The notes beneath the pieces were generated by a model. The model did no database searches, was not told the origin of the DNA, and saw only the letters and a program-made list of their open reading frames with translations. A DNA stretch of 64,000 nt from Fibrobacter sp. Lineage in GTDB: Bacteria > Fibrobacterota > Fibrobacteria > Fibrobacterales > Fibrobacteraceae. A program made the position numbers and the translations under genes. Of this stretch, positions 34,203 to 44,700 are shown in pieces; within the stretch, counting starts at the first letter, position 1, and every line of letters begins with the position of its first letter. Location: NCBI GenBank assembly GCA_024398875.1, contig JAKSIJ010000014.1, forward strand, positions 1 to 64,000. Direction: 5' to 3'.

Positions 34203-36974
34203 TCAGTCCTTGCCGGCCCTGAGCCCCCACTTGTAAAGCCTTTCCACCTTAAATGCCTTTCCATCGGTCCCCGTGCCCGAAGCGCCGAACACCTTCACCT
34301 TGAATTGCGCAATATAGACCCCCACCCCAGCCTTGCGACCGTCGTCGGAACGCATATTCCAGCGAAGGTAGAGCATTCGCGCATTCTCAAAACAGTTCCC
34401 ATTGAAAGCCTCATCGCTGCAGCGAACCGTTCCCTTATCGCCAGCCACATAGGCCCCGAGGCTAGTAAACACATTCAATTCCCACGTAAGGCCCACCTCA
34501 TCCAGATTCATGGTGGTAGCGCCCGAGGAATCCTTGTCCAGAGCAGTAGCAAAACTGATATCCATCAAAACGCCGAGGCCCTGCTCCACCTCTTTTGCGG
34601 AGCGGTAGAACTCCGGAGATACTGCAATATCATCCGGAAGCGTTTCAGCCTGCTTCAGGGTGGCCATGGGCGTAGTTTCCATCAGCACGCGGGGGTTGCC
34701 CTCCACCACTGTTTCTGGAGCCTTGCCCGAAATGCCGTTGCCGTTCATGTCCGCAAATTTTGCGGCGGTATTGTCAAAGCGAATGGAGTCCGATGGATTC
34801 AAACGCTTGGCCAGTTTCACGCCATTTTCCAAATGAATCTTCACACTGCGGGAACCCTCGTCCCACTCCACCGAAGTGAAGGAGAGATTCACCCAGTTGC
34901 CATCCACCAGGAAGCTGAAACAATCCGCCAGTTCCGCAGTAGAAATGGATTCCCTATCGATGGGCTCCGAGAAGGTAAGCGTAAGGACGTCCGCCTCCAT
35001 GCGCTGGAAGGATTCCGGCTGGAGGAAGGTTTTTGCGATAATCGGAGACATGCGGTCATTCATGGTGTAGTTTTCCGTAACCGTAGAATCCTTGCCATCA
35101 ATCTGAATCTTCTTGGAAACCTTGGCATAACCATACTTGAGGCTGTCCGCCATTCCCACCGTATCGATGGAGGTGAGCATCCGCTTCACATCGTACTTCG
35201 TCGCATTCACATTAATCTGGACAATCTTTCCATCTTCCGAGAGGTTCACCACCTTCGGGTCAGAAAGGTCTGGAGTAATCTCTACCACCTGGCCCGCATT
35301 GTCCGACCAATACAACGTAATCTCCATATTTTCCAAATCATCTTCCGTGATGGCGTTTTCAAAAGCCACCGTGGCGCTATCCATGCGGCCATCGCCATCC
35401 TTATCAAAGAATCCGTTCTTGTCGTTATCCACATAGTTGAGGCCAGAGTCCATGATGGTGGCGGGACTATTCTTCCCTGTCTTGTTTCCATCGGCTGCCT
35501 TAATCAAACCATCGGGGCATTCACCTGCAGCACAGGTGGTGGCGATTCCAATGTCATCGCCAATAGATACAGAACCTGCAGGAACGACGAACGTCCATAC
35601 TGCACCATCCTTCTCAACAGCCTTCATAGAGAAGGGGTTCTTGTTCAAGACAAAACCAGCACCCTCAGTCCATGCTTCATCGACCGCCTTGTTAAAATGG
35701 AGAATCAAGGTATCGAGAGCCTTGCCCTCCGTAGCCTTCGTCTTGACGAGGGTCGCCGTCATAATGACAGGACCAATGCGGTCAATCAACTTCGTATCCA
35801 AGGTAGCGTTCACGCCCGAGGCCTCGGACTTCACATCCACCTTGATGGAACCCTTCCCTATACCTTCGGGCAAAGAGGATTGCACTCCGGAAAATTCCGC
35901 CGCGCCCTTGTTGTCGTTGGGGTCGATGTAATTGGAGGAGAGTCCCTTGTAATCGCCGTCATTCGGCCAGTTAATTTGATAGTTGTCGAAAACTATCTGC
36001 TGGAGTTTGCCGTTGAAATACGCCTTGATACTATCGCCAACACCATCGCCGTTGGCATCGAAGATGAAGGCACTATCCAAGGTGGGCAAGCCCTCGTTCA
36101 CAAAGTCCAACTTGCCAGGGAACCGTTCCTTGACAATGAAATCCACATCGCCGTTGGCCTGAATATCAATAAAACTGTTGGTGGAGAAATCAACCCCAGA
36201 TACCGCCTTCTTTGCCGAGACATAGAAACTGGTTTTACCCTGATTCAGAGAATCCAAATAGCCCACAGGCATCGTCTCGCCGGCATCGGCATAAACAAAT
36301 GTCATAGGGTCCCCCGCTTCATTGAAGAACTCCAAGTCTTCGTTGCCTGGCTTGGTCGTGATGTAGAAGAGGGAGGCATTCCCCGTAAGGGAACTATCTC
36401 GCCGCCCCATGGCCGGGCCAATAGGAATCACCGCCTGCACATAGACTTGAACCTTGTCATCTACCTTCAACTGTAGATTCCAGTTGTCATCAATGACTTG
36501 TGTATAGTTGGAATCTGCATAATAGTGAATCTCTGGAGCATAGAAGTTGGCCACCTTGCCAATGCTTGGAACTGCAGTAGGCGTAGTGCGCACACCAAGA
36601 GGCACGTTATACTTGGGGTAAATTCCCTTCAATTTCAGTTTCACAAGGCCTGTTTCTGAATCCATCACCTCTTCACCGTCAACAATACGCTTACCTGAGC
36701 TCGCCAACGTAAAAGACAAACTGTCAGATGCCGCATCCGGGGCATAGACATAGAACGGCACATTAGGCTGCGCATAGGCAGAATTATTCGCATGCTCGGG
36801 GACATCAACCACAAAGACATTCGTATTCGTCGTCTTCCCGAGCACATAATAGGAGCAAATGGGTGTCGTTGGATTTTTCAAATGGCAATCATAGTCACTA
36901 GCGAAAACACCTGTTGCAAAAGACAACAGCATTAGCCCAAACAAGGGTAACGTCTTTAGTGTTTTCACCCACAT
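34203..36974 (-). CDS. Large secreted protein with Ig-like and Ca-binding repeats, paralogue of the downstream gene
   Basis: A 923-residue protein with a signal peptide (KTLPLFGLMLLSFATGVFA). Repeats of about 150-190 residues combine an Ig-like strand set (LTLTFSEPIDRE, LILHFNKAVDE) with DxDxDG motifs (DANGDGVGDSIK, DKDGDGRMDSATV) that could bind calcium. The C-terminus (LYLRWNMRSDDGRKAGVGVYIAQFKVKV) matches the same module of the downstream protein. It lacks the serine-rich linker. ATG 36974 is chosen: GAGG precedes it, and upstream codons give no signal peptide. The two genes form a minus-strand operon. Function unknown, probably surface or matrix. Confidence 0.72.
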   Translation of the reverse strand: MWVKTLKTLPLFGLMLLSFATGVFASDYDCHLKNPTTPICSYYVLGKTTNTNVFVVDVPEHANNSAYAQPNVPFYVYAPDAASDSLSFTLASSGKRIVDGEEVMDSETGLVKLKLKGIYPKYNVPLGVRTTPTAVPSIGKVANFYAPEIHYYADSNYTQVIDDNWNLQLKVDDKVQVYVQAVIPIGPAMGRRDSSLTGNASLFYITTKPGNEDLEFFNEAGDPMTFVYADAGETMPVGYLDSLNQGKTSFYVSAKKAVSGVDFSTNSFIDIQANGDVDFIVKERFPGKLDFVNEGLPTLDSAFIFDANGDGVGDSIKAYFNGKLQQIVFDNYQINWPNDGDYKGLSSNYIDPNDNKGAAEFSGVQSSLPEGIGKGSIKVDVKSEASGVNATLDTKLIDRIGPVIMTATLVKTKATEGKALDTLILHFNKAVDEAWTEGAGFVLNKNPFSMKAVEKDGAVWTFVVPAGSVSIGDDIGIATTCAAGECPDGLIKAADGNKTGKNSPATIMDSGLNYVDNDKNGFFDKDGDGRMDSATVAFENAITEDDLENMEITLYWSDNAGQVVEITPDLSDPKVVNLSEDGKIVQINVNATKYDVKRMLTSIDTVGMADSLKYGYAKVSKKIQIDGKDSTVTENYTMNDRMSPIIAKTFLQPESFQRMEADVLTLTFSEPIDRESISTAELADCFSFLVDGNWVNLSFTSVEWDEGSRSVKIHLENGVKLAKRLNPSDSIRFDNTAAKFADMNGNGISGKAPETVVEGNPRVLMETTPMATLKQAETLPDDIAVSPEFYRSAKEVEQGLGVLMDISFATALDKDSSGATTMNLDEVGLTWELNVFTSLGAYVAGDKGTVRCSDEAFNGNCFENARMLYLRWNMRSDDGRKAGVGVYIAQFKVKVFGASGTGTDGKAFKVERLYKWGLRAGKD

Positions 36975-36995
36975 AATAACCTCACACACAAACAC

Positions 36996-37011
36996 ATTGC
37001 CGCGGGGCAAT
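36996..37011. repeat. Hairpin in the leader of the 923-residue secreted protein gene
   Basis: ATTGCC-GCGG-GGCAAT, a perfect 6-bp stem 22 bp upstream of the ATG at 36974. It would form in the mRNA leader. Confidence 0.45.
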
Positions 37012-37082
37012 ATCTGTTGCTAAAATAAGTTTTTACAGTGGAAGTGGAGCGGCGAAGGGTGCGAAAACACCGCCGAAAAGGA

Positions 37083-38300
37083 CTATTCCAAATTGGAGTA
37101 TAAATCCTCTACAACGCGGTCCATAAAAAGCCAGCCGTCATTAACAAGGACCATTCCGTTTTGAGTCCGGTTCAAATAGCCACAGGACTCCCAGCGGGCA
37201 ATACTTTTCTCCGAAATTTTCGCGCCATAGCTCGCCAGGGTCGACGTGTCCAGACCATACTTTGTTCGTAACGAAAGCTGGATGTATTCCGCAATGCGCT
37301 CCTCAGGGCCGATGGGGTCCAGCGAAAGGCCTTCTGTTGGGCAGCCGGCGTTCACGTAGTCCCGCCAAGGGGCGTACTTTTCGGGGCTGCTGAAACGGAC
37401 CCCGTTGTAGAAGCCGTGGGCGGAAGGGCCAAAGGCCAGATACTCGCCCCGCTGCCAGTAATTGAGATTATGAAGGCTCTCGTGGCCCGGTTTTGCAAAG
37501 TTGGAGGTCTCGTAGCGGTCAAAGCCACGGCTCGCGAGAAGCGCCACCCCATCCCTATACATGGGGGCGTACAAATCCTCATCGACGGAAAGTTCACCGC
37601 GAGCGATGCGGAGGCCAAGTCTGCTGCGCGGATCCACCTTCAAGCCATAAAAGCTGATGTGATTCAGCGGGAAAGCGGAAAGGCGGTCCAAATCCTCCAG
37701 GAAATCGGTTTGCGATTGGCCCGGAAGATTGAACATGAGATCGGCGGAGACTTCCAAATTAGGCGTTTTTGTCAGGAGATCTAGGGCAGCGAGGCCCTGC
37801 TCTACGGAATGGGAGCGAGAAACGGCCGAGAGGAGCTGCGGGCGGAAGGTTTGCAGGCCAAGGCTCGCGCGGGTGATGCCATTTCCCAGCGCAACCTGCA
37901 GGCGATCGGCGGTGCAGCTCTCCGGATTGAACTCCAGCGTTGCCTCTTTAAGCGTTTTGAGGGGGACGCCGGCGGTTTTCAACAGCTGGAAAAGGCGGTC
38001 CAGAAGTTCGGGCGGGAGAATGGAGGGCGTGCCGCCGCCCAGGTAGAGGGTCTCCACTTGGGAAAGGGCTGCACATGGCGCGGCCGCAGTAGGGGTTGCC
38101 GCAGGAGGAGCTACCGCAGAGAAAACTGCCGCGGAATTTCGGGCGTCTACCGCGCGGTTTCGGGCTGCGAAGCAGCGGATTTCCTTTTCCAGCAGGTCCA
38201 AGTACTCCACATAGAGCCTTTCTGGGGCCTGGATTGTGGCGAAATCGCAGTAATCGCAGATTTTCTTGCAAAAAGGGATGTGAATGTAGAGGCCTAGCAT
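37083..38300 (-). CDS. hemW: Radical SAM heme chaperone / coproporphyrinogen III oxidase-like protein
   Basis: A 405-residue radical SAM protein of the HemW group. The iron-sulphur motif CKKICDYCDF has cysteines at 11, 15 and 18, with the fourth-position Phe typical of HemW and not HemN. ETLYLGGGTPSIL, SLGLQTF and the HISFYGL block follow; the C-terminal HemN domain ends SIARWESCGYL. An Ala/Pro-rich insert of about 35 residues (FSAVAPPAATPTAAAP) lies before ETLYLGGG. ATG 38300 (MLGLYIHIPF) is chosen since the core begins there. Its function is probably heme delivery or insertion rather than coproporphyrinogen oxidation. Confidence 0.9.
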   Translation of the reverse strand: MLGLYIHIPFCKKICDYCDFATIQAPERLYVEYLDLLEKEIRCFAARNRAVDARNSAAVFSAVAPPAATPTAAAPCAALSQVETLYLGGGTPSILPPELLDRLFQLLKTAGVPLKTLKEATLEFNPESCTADRLQVALGNGITRASLGLQTFRPQLLSAVSRSHSVEQGLAALDLLTKTPNLEVSADLMFNLPGQSQTDFLEDLDRLSAFPLNHISFYGLKVDPRSRLGLRIARGELSVDEDLYAPMYRDGVALLASRGFDRYETSNFAKPGHESLHNLNYWQRGEYLAFGPSAHGFYNGVRFSSPEKYAPWRDYVNAGCPTEGLSLDPIGPEERIAEYIQLSLRTKYGLDTSTLASYGAKISEKSIARWESCGYLNRTQNGMVLVNDGWLFMDRVVEDLYSNLE

Positions 38301-38344
38301 CAATTTATAAGTTAAAAATTTTGATTTTTTATGTCCAAAATCCC

Positions 38345-38373
38345 TTGACAACAGCACCCCATTATGCTATAAT
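38345..38373 (+). promoter_or_regulatory. Consensus promoter of tRNA-Gly
   Basis: TTGACA (38345-38350), 17-bp spacer, TATAAT (38368-38373): a perfect sigma-70 consensus. The predicted start is about 5 nt before the mature tRNA. Confidence 0.85.
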
Positions 38374-38384
38374 TGGGCTACCTC

Positions 38385-38443
<59 letters not shown>

Positions 38444-38457
<14 letters not shown>

Positions 38458-38677
38458 CTAAAAAAGAAGAAGCACCATTTTATGGTGCTTCTTCTTTTTA
38501 TATCATGAATGTTGGGACGAGGACCCTCGAAGAGGGCCGACTCATTTGACTTCGTAGGCGAAGCCTGTGGAAGGCAAATGAGAACATTGAGCGAAGCGAA
38601 ATGGCCCATAGGGCGAACGAGCCTCCTTGCGCAGCAAGGAATAGGCGCAGTGAGTAATCCCTTTTCCCGCTCTAAAA
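38444..38677 (+). repeat. tRNA 3'-end duplication flanking a structured 214-bp unit
   Basis: A 20-bp sequence that covers the last 14 nt of the tRNA plus 6 nt (38444-38463) recurs exactly at 38658-38677. The DNA between has no gene but many hairpins: the terminator at 38462-38498, CTCATTTG/CAAATGAG around a GAAG-rich core, and TCCTTGC/GCAAGGA. The layout resembles the E. coli tyrT rtT units, in which about 19 bp of the tRNA 3' end are repeated in 178-bp units. Confidence 0.6.
38462..38498. terminator. Bidirectional terminator after tRNA-Gly
   Basis: A 17-bp stem (AAAAGAAGAAGCACCAT-type arm with its complement) and a TTT loop, ending in a T-run on plus and on minus. Confidence 0.85.
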
Positions 38678-38679
38678 CA

Positions 38680-38708
38680 AAACTCGTGAGCGGGAAGCCC
38701 ACGAGTTT
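38680..38708. terminator. Hairpin terminator of the 4204-residue protein gene
   Basis: AAACTCGTG/CACGAGTTT, a 9-bp stem with an 11-nt loop, 23 bp past the stop codon of the minus-strand giant gene. Confidence 0.6.
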
Positions 38709-38730
38709 AAATTTTCACTTCAGCGGCGGA

Positions 38731-41700
38731 TTAGTGAACGTTCACCCGGCTGTACTGGTTGTTCACACGGACCACGTAACTGCCGGCCTTGGTGAGTTCG
38801 ACGCGAGTCGTGCCGTTCTCAACAATGCCCTGGGTGACAAGGCGACCGTTCATACCGTACACGGCAATCTTTGCGCCCATCTTGGCACCACTGATTTCCA
38901 AGGTGCGGCCACTGACCATCACCTGGAACTTAGCAATTGCGCGGTTGGTGAGACCAGTCTTGCTAGCGTCAATGTACTGCGCTGTGAAGTGATTGTCCTT
39001 CTCATACCACTTGTCGAAGGTATAGGTTACGCCCTTCTCCGTGTAGTCGGCAGGAATCACGCCAGCCAGGGTGCGTTCGACCATATCCAGCTCAGCCTCG
39101 TTATAGATGACGGAGATTTCTCCGGAACCTTCGCGGGTGCTGTAGGTCAAGGTCTTCTGGAACATCGGGTAGAACACCTTCTTGCCCTTCTCGCTAGCCT
39201 TGATTTCCTGGACACGAGTGCCCACGAAGCGTTCGTCGGTGTACCAGCCCATGAACTGCCAGCCATCGGTTCCCTTCAGGCTTGCAGTAGGCAGGATGGT
39301 GCCAACGCCCTCGGTGTAGCTCTTGATGTTCTTGGAGAGCACAGCGGCCTTCGGCATCATGTAGACGATCTTGTACTGGGCGCCAACCTTGACAGAGTCG
39401 TAGGTAGCTTCGCAGACATAGACATCCTTGCCGGCAGGTTCGCAATCATAACCATTGTAAGTGTACTCGTACGGAGGTTCGGTATACTTGCTGGGGTTCG
39501 GAACGATAGGCGGAACATGGTTCTCGGCCTCTTCCTTCACCTTGGTATTGATGCTGTCCTGAGTATCATTCTGGTCGATGACAACCGTGATGGTATCGTC
39601 GCCGATGATGACCTCGATTTCCTTCTTGAAGAACGGATAGAGAGTGTCGCCATAGGCTTCGGCAGGAATAATCTTGACACCTTCGCCCTGGCCGTCGTCG
39701 TTGTCGAACCAGCCCGCAAATTCCCAGGTGGAGTCAATCTTGCCATCGGCATCAATCACGTGAGCTTCAGGCAGGATGGTCTCTTCACCATACTTGTGGA
39801 CCACCGTGGTATCGATGGGGAGACCCGTAGAATCCGTGGTAATCTTGCAGGCGTCAATGCCGTCGCAGTCCACGATGGCGGTGTCAGGCACGACCAGCAC
39901 GATTTCGAAGTCCATGCCAGTGGAATCGTAGATAGCCTTGCATTCGTACACATCAATCTTGTCGGTGGGTTCACATTCGTAACCCTTGTACTCATACACA
40001 TACGGAGTATCTGTATAGGTAGTGGGGTTCGGGACGATAGGCGGAACATGGTTCTCGGCCTCTTCCGTCACCTTGGTATTGATGCTGTCCTGAGTGTCAT
40101 CCGGATCGATGACCACGATGAGGGTATCGTCACCGATGACAACCTTGATTTCCTTCGTGAAGTCAGGCTTCAAGGTGTCGCCATATGCATCAGCAGGAAT
40201 AACCATCAAGGTATCTCCATCGCTGTTCACCCAGCCGTTGAAGTCCCAGGTGGTGTCCTTCTTGCCCGTGGAATCCACGATGAAGGCTTCGGGGAGTTTC
40301 GTCTCCTCGCCATACTTGTGGATGACCGTCGTGTCGGTGGCGGTAATCACGCAGGCGGTAATGCCGTCGCAATCCACCTGGACGCTGTCCGGAATGTCAA
40401 GCACGATTTCGAATTCCATGGCGGTGGTGTCGTAGGCAGCCTCACACTTCATCTCGGTAGCGCTTACGAACTCGCACTCGAATCCGATGGAATCGTTGTA
40501 GGTATAAACATACGGAGTATCGACGATGACAGTGTCACGCGGCAGAGGAGGAACATGCTTTTCAGCCTCTTCCTGAACCTTGGTCTCGATGCTGTCCTGG
40601 GTGTCGTCGTTGTCGATGACCACATGGATGGTATCGCTATCAGGCTCGGCCACGATGATGATGTCCAGTTCCTTGATGAAGCTCGGCTTCAGAGTATCAG
40701 CCATAGCGGTATCCGGGATGACTGTGACGGTATCGCCATCGCTATCCACCCAGCCCTGGAATTCCCAAGTGGTGTCCTTCTTGCCCGTGGAATCCACAAC
40801 GAAGGCTTCGGGGAGGATAGTCTCCTCGCCATACTTGTGGATAACCGTCGTATCGGTGGCAGTAATCACGCAGGCAGTAATGCCGTCGCAATCCACCTGG
40901 ACGCTGTCCGGAATGTCAAGCACGATTTCGAATTCCATGGCGGTGGTGTCGTAGGCAGCCTCACACTTCATCTCGGTAGCGCTTACGAACTCGCACTCGA
41001 ATCCGATGGAATCGTTGTAGGTATAAACATACGGAGTATCGACGATGACAGTGTCACGCGGCAGAGGAGGAACATGCTTTTCAGCCTCTTCCTGAACCTT
41101 GGTCTCGATGCTGTCCTGGGTGTCGTCGTTGTCGATGACCACATGGATGGTATCGCTATCAGGCTCGGCCACGATGATGATGTCCAGTTCCTTGATGAAG
41201 CTCGGCTTCAGAGTATCAGCCATGGCGGTATCCGGGATAACAGTGACGGTATCGCCATCGCTATCCACCCAGCCCTGGAATTCCCAGGTGGTGTCCTTCT
41301 TGCCCGTGGAATCCACCACGAAGGCTTCGGGGAGTTCCGTCTCCTCGCCATACTTGTGGATGACCGTCGTATCCGTAGCGGTAATCACGCAAGCAGTAAT
41401 GCCGTCGCAATCCACCTGGACGCTGTCCGGAATGTCAAGCACGATCTCGAAGTCCATGGCGGTGGTGTCGTAGGCAGCCTCGCACTTCATCTCAGTGGCG
41501 CTTACAAACTCGCACTCAAATCCGATGGAATCGTTGTAGGTATAGACATACGGAGTATCGACGATGACAGTGTCACGCGGCAGAGGAGGAACATGCTTTT
41601 CAGCCTCTTCCTGAACCTTGGTCTCGATGCTGTCCTGGGTGTCGTCGTTGTCGATGACCACATGGATGGTATCGCTATCAGGCTCGGCCACGATGATGAT

Positions 41701-44700
41701 GTCCAGCTCCTTGATGAAGCTCGGCTTCAGAGTATCGGCCATAGCGGTATCCGGGATGACTGTGATGGTATCGCCATCGCTATCCACCCAGCCCTGGAAT
41801 TCCCAAGTGGTGTCCTTATTGCCCGTGGAATCCACAACGAAGGCCTCGGGGAGGATGGTCTCCTCGCCATACTTGTGGATAACCGTCGTATCCGTGGCGG
41901 TAATCACGCAAGCAGTAATGCCGTCGCAATCCACCTGGACGCTGTCCGGGATGTCGAGCACAATCTCGAAGTCCATGGCGGTGGTGTCGTAGGCAGCCTC
42001 ACACTTCATCTCGGTGGCGCTTACGAACTCGCACTCGAATCCGATGGAGTCGTTGTAGGTATAAACATACGGAGTATCGACGATGACAGTGTCACGCGGC
42101 AGAGGAGGAACATGCTTTTCAGCCTCTTCCTGAACCTTGGTCTCGATGCTGTCCTGGGTGTCGTCGTTGTCGATGACCACATGGATGGTATCGCTATCAG
42201 GCTCGGCCACGATGATGATGTCCAGCTCCTTGATGAAGCTCGGCTTCAGAGTATCGGCCATAGCGGTATCCGGGATGACAGTGACGGTATCGCCATCGCT
42301 ATCCACCCAGCCCTGGAATTCCCAGGTGGTGTCCTTCTTGCCTGTGGAATCCACCACGAAGGCTTCGGGGAGAATAGTCTCTTCGCCATACTTGTGGATG
42401 ACCGTCGTGTCGGTAGCGGTAATCACGCAGGCAGTAATGCCGTCGCAATCCACCTGGACACTGTCAGGAATGTCGAGCACAATCTCATATGTATGAGCCG
42501 TAGTGTCGAAGATTGCCTTACAGGTGTAATCCACATCTGCACCAACCTCGGCGCTGTCGCACTGGTATTCCTTGAAGGTGTAGTCGTAACCATCGCTACC
42601 CGTGGAATCGTCGGCGGGAACCACAGGAGGAACCTTGTCCTCGGCCTCTTCCGTGGTCTTCACGCTGACGCTGTCCTCAGTATCGTTGTTGTCAATCACC
42701 ACATGGATGGTGTCGTTAGTGCCGTCGCCATCGACATCGCCAAGGTCAGCGATAACTTCCTTCGTGAACTTGGCGTACACGGTGGTGTCGCCGAAGGTCT
42801 TGGCGGCAAGCTCCGTCATGGAGTTCGTGAACGCGGATTCCTTATACCAGCCGGCGAACGTCCAGTTCTCGCCCGCGTCTGGAGTCGCCAGCGGGAAGGC
42901 TTCGGTCTCGCTGTAGGTGTACTGCGTGGCCGTGCCGGCAGGCATCGTTCCCGCACCCGAAAGTTCGTAAGCGATGGCGTAGGTGCGGGCGGTCGGAGTG
43001 AACACTGGCTTGCAGTTGTAATCTGCGTCACCACTCGAGGTCTCTTCGCAAGCATAGTGGTCGAACTCGTAGGTGTATCCGTCATCCTGCGGCTTTTCTG
43101 GATCTTCAAGATCCTTCTCGTCAGCACGTTCCGTGGTCTTCACACTCACACTATCATCAGTGTCATTGTTATCAATCACAACGTGGACGGTGTCGTTCTT
43201 GCCATCTCCATCAATATCGTAGCCAAGGTCGGAGACGACTTCTTTAGTGAAATACGGATAAACCGTTGTGTCAACCTTCACGGAAGCAGCGATGCTCTCA
43301 ACCTTATTGCCGTTTGAGCCGTCGTTAATGCCATCGGCATTGTCAAACCAACCCTGGAATGTCCAGGAATCATCGACAGTTGAACCAGCCATCATCACAA
43401 CACCCGGAAGTGCAGTTTCAACACCAAAGCTGTGAGCGATGTAGTCCTTGTCTTCAGAATCCTTTCCAATCACACAATCATCATCCGTGCAATCTTCCTT
43501 CATTGCAGAAGAAAGGGCTACATAGATTTCGGTGGGAACACCAGCCTGGACGGTGAGCTTGCCAGCCGTAGTCGTAATCACGTAGTTCTTGGTCACATCA
43601 TTGCCGGAAGCATCATTAATCACTACATCAGCGACAGCCGTAATGGTACCGTCATAATCGCCAACTTCGGTGCCCTTGGCGGAGTATCCCACATTGTGGG
43701 CGTGGCCATCGACGAGACCGTCTACGGTCACTTCCGTCAACTCGATTTCAGAACCTGTGTAGTCCTCCGTGGCGGTTTCTCCGGTAAAGGAAACTTCACG
43801 TTTTGCAATGCGGACAAAGTAAGACTTTTCTATCGGTTCATAGTTATCCTTTGTAGCACGAACTTTTACTTCTACTGTATCAGCATTTAAAAAGCCCATG
43901 GGCATATTACTAGAGCCACCAGGAATCACATAAACAATTTCTACGCCTTCAATTTCCGTGGTAGCTTTTGCTTCGCCACCATGATATTTACCATCATAGG
44001 TATACCACTGATCATCCGGAACGTTTAGTACAATTGTTGCTTTCTTGATAGTGAAGTCCCACGTGGCTTCGCCGCCAACATAGTTCGCGGTCTCGGCGAC
44101 AGTGGCCTTCACGGTGTATTCACCGGCATCCGTCGGAACAGTGGAGCTCCAGCTATTGGCATCCTTCACGCTATAGGTGACGGTGGGTTCGCCTGCAGCC
44201 TTGAAGGTTGCGGAGGTCGTCGGGGTCTTGGCGGTTTCGCCGTAGGTCCAGTCATCAATTGCCACGGTCACGGTGTTGACGTCCGCCTTCTTGACAGTTA
44301 GTGTACCAACCTGGTCCAACTCGTTGCTGTGGACGTAGTTAGTGGACTTCACCGTGCCCCAGCTGACTTCACCGTAGGTGTTATCAGCGGTGCCGACGTT
44401 CGTGATAGTGCCAGTAGCGGACACGGTTGCTGTCTCGCCGTCGACAAGGCCCGTCACGCTGGCGTTGGCGTTTGTGAGGGCAGTGCCGTCATAGGCCTTG
44501 GAGTCCGTGGCCGTCGTGATGCCGTAGGCCCTCGGGCTGATTTCCAGAGAACCGTCCGTCACAGTGAACGTCACGTCGATGTTCGCGTTCGCATAGCTGA
44601 AGTCATCATCTGTATAACCGATTGCAGTCTCCGCAATCACGTCCGTGGAGGTCACCTTCTTCGGGGGGTAAACTACGTCGTTCTTGTCGAAGAGCGGGCT

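Noticed and set aside
38509-43317. A 1602-codon open frame on the plus strand, antisense to the giant gene
   Set aside because: It is a mirror of codon bias and repeats in the true gene: its translation is a repeated His/Asp/Val pattern with the same 519-bp period, and it lacks a signal peptide, ribosome-binding site or family resemblance.
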